A DNA stretch of 64,000 bases, from NCBI RefSeq assembly GCF_029846275.1, contig NZ_JARVWS010000004.1, forward strand, positions 558,001 to 622,000, given 5' to 3'. Of the stretch, positions 63,853 through 64,000 are shown in pieces. A model generated the notes under the pieces. That model had not been told where the DNA came from. It did no database searches and was given only the letters and a program-made list of their open reading frames with translations. Every line of letters begins with the position of its first letter. The first letter of the stretch is position 1. The translations under genes and the position numbers were made by a program. The stretch comes from Nocardioides sp. CER19 (lineage in GTDB: Bacteria; Actinomycetota; Actinomycetes; Propionibacteriales; Nocardioidaceae).

Positions 63853-64000
63853 GTGCGTCTTGTCGTCCAGATCCCCTGCTTGAACGAGGAAGAGACCCTT
63901 CCCGCGGTCCTGGAGTCGATCCCGACCCAGATCCCGGGCATCGACGACATCATCGTGCTCGTCGTCGACGACGGGTGCACGGACCGGACGGTCGAGGTCG
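63853..64000 (+). CDS. GT2 polyprenyl-phosphate-sugar synthase-like protein (5' part)
   Basis: First 49 codons of a gene cut by the window end. GTG at 63853 with GAGG upstream. The sequence VRLVVQIPCLNEEETLPAVL followed by IDDIIVLVVDDGCTDRTVEV shows the GT2 nucleotide-binding motif and VVDDG. The N-terminus resembles DPM1/CsbB-like enzymes that build polyprenyl-phosphate sugars, which would supply donors to the YfhO-type proteins. The incomplete length prevents closer assignment. Confidence 0.82.
   Translation, partial: MRLVVQIPCLNEEETLPAVLESIPTQIPGIDDIIVLVVDDGCTDRTVEV

Overview
The window is a high-GC actinobacterial chromosome segment, most like Nocardioides or a close relative (Nocardioidaceae). 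This rests on the very high GC in third codon positions, the Actinobacteria-specific DUF2469 gene beside rnhB, an F420-type PPOX protein, PII proteins next to amtB and glnD, and a palindromic repeat of the kind I recall from Nocardioides-like genomes. No tRNA or rRNA gene, CRISPR array, insertion sequence or prophage gene was seen.

Region 1 (1-17 kb) is the conserved ribosome/tRNA-modification/secretion block, mostly on the minus strand: rpsP-khpA, rimM-trmD-rplS-lepB-rnhB-DUF2469, yraN-comM-dprA-xerC, and rpsB cut by the window edge. Plus-strand modules interrupt it: an M23-like protein, a three-gene TadE/TadE/TadG-vWA surface cluster, and a PPOX gene next to a CHAD gene. trmD carries a fused GNAT domain.

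Region 2 (16-26 kb) holds an amidohydrolase, a secreted GH3 glucosidase, a NYN-type protein, an F420-type PPOX protein, ffh, and the nitrogen-control group amtB-glnK, glnB-glnD. A GlnR-like box lies upstream of amtB and a hairpin sits between the two PII genes.

Region 3 (26.5-55.5 kb) is the accessory-rich part. The backbone order amtB - ftsY - smc - mutM/rnc/rpmF is split by three blocks of surface-glycan genes. The first is a RgpF-like protein, a methyltransferase and two large glycosyltransferases. The second is a zinc-ribbon methyltransferase, a tandem-domain glycosyltransferase and another methyltransferase. The third is a five-gene overlapping operon (GNAT, methyltransferase, FAD protein, methyltransferase, glycosyltransferase) divergent from an fdtA/fdtB-like pair for a 3-amino-3,6-dideoxyhexose. 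A TetR/MFS efflux pair with three palindromic operators and an NCS1 permease/isochorismatase-type hydrolase pair lie between smc and the third block.

Region 4 (55.5-64 kb) contains mutM (with a 96-bp palindromic element inserted in frame), rnc, rpmF and a DUF177 gene, then two tandem YfhO-type membrane proteins and the start of a polyprenyl-phosphate-sugar-synthase-like GT2. Together the glycan genes suggest a strain-variable, methylated, amino-sugar-containing envelope polymer or glycoprotein. Several short in-frame or intergenic 10-12 bp tandem repeats are concentrated in and near these accessory genes.
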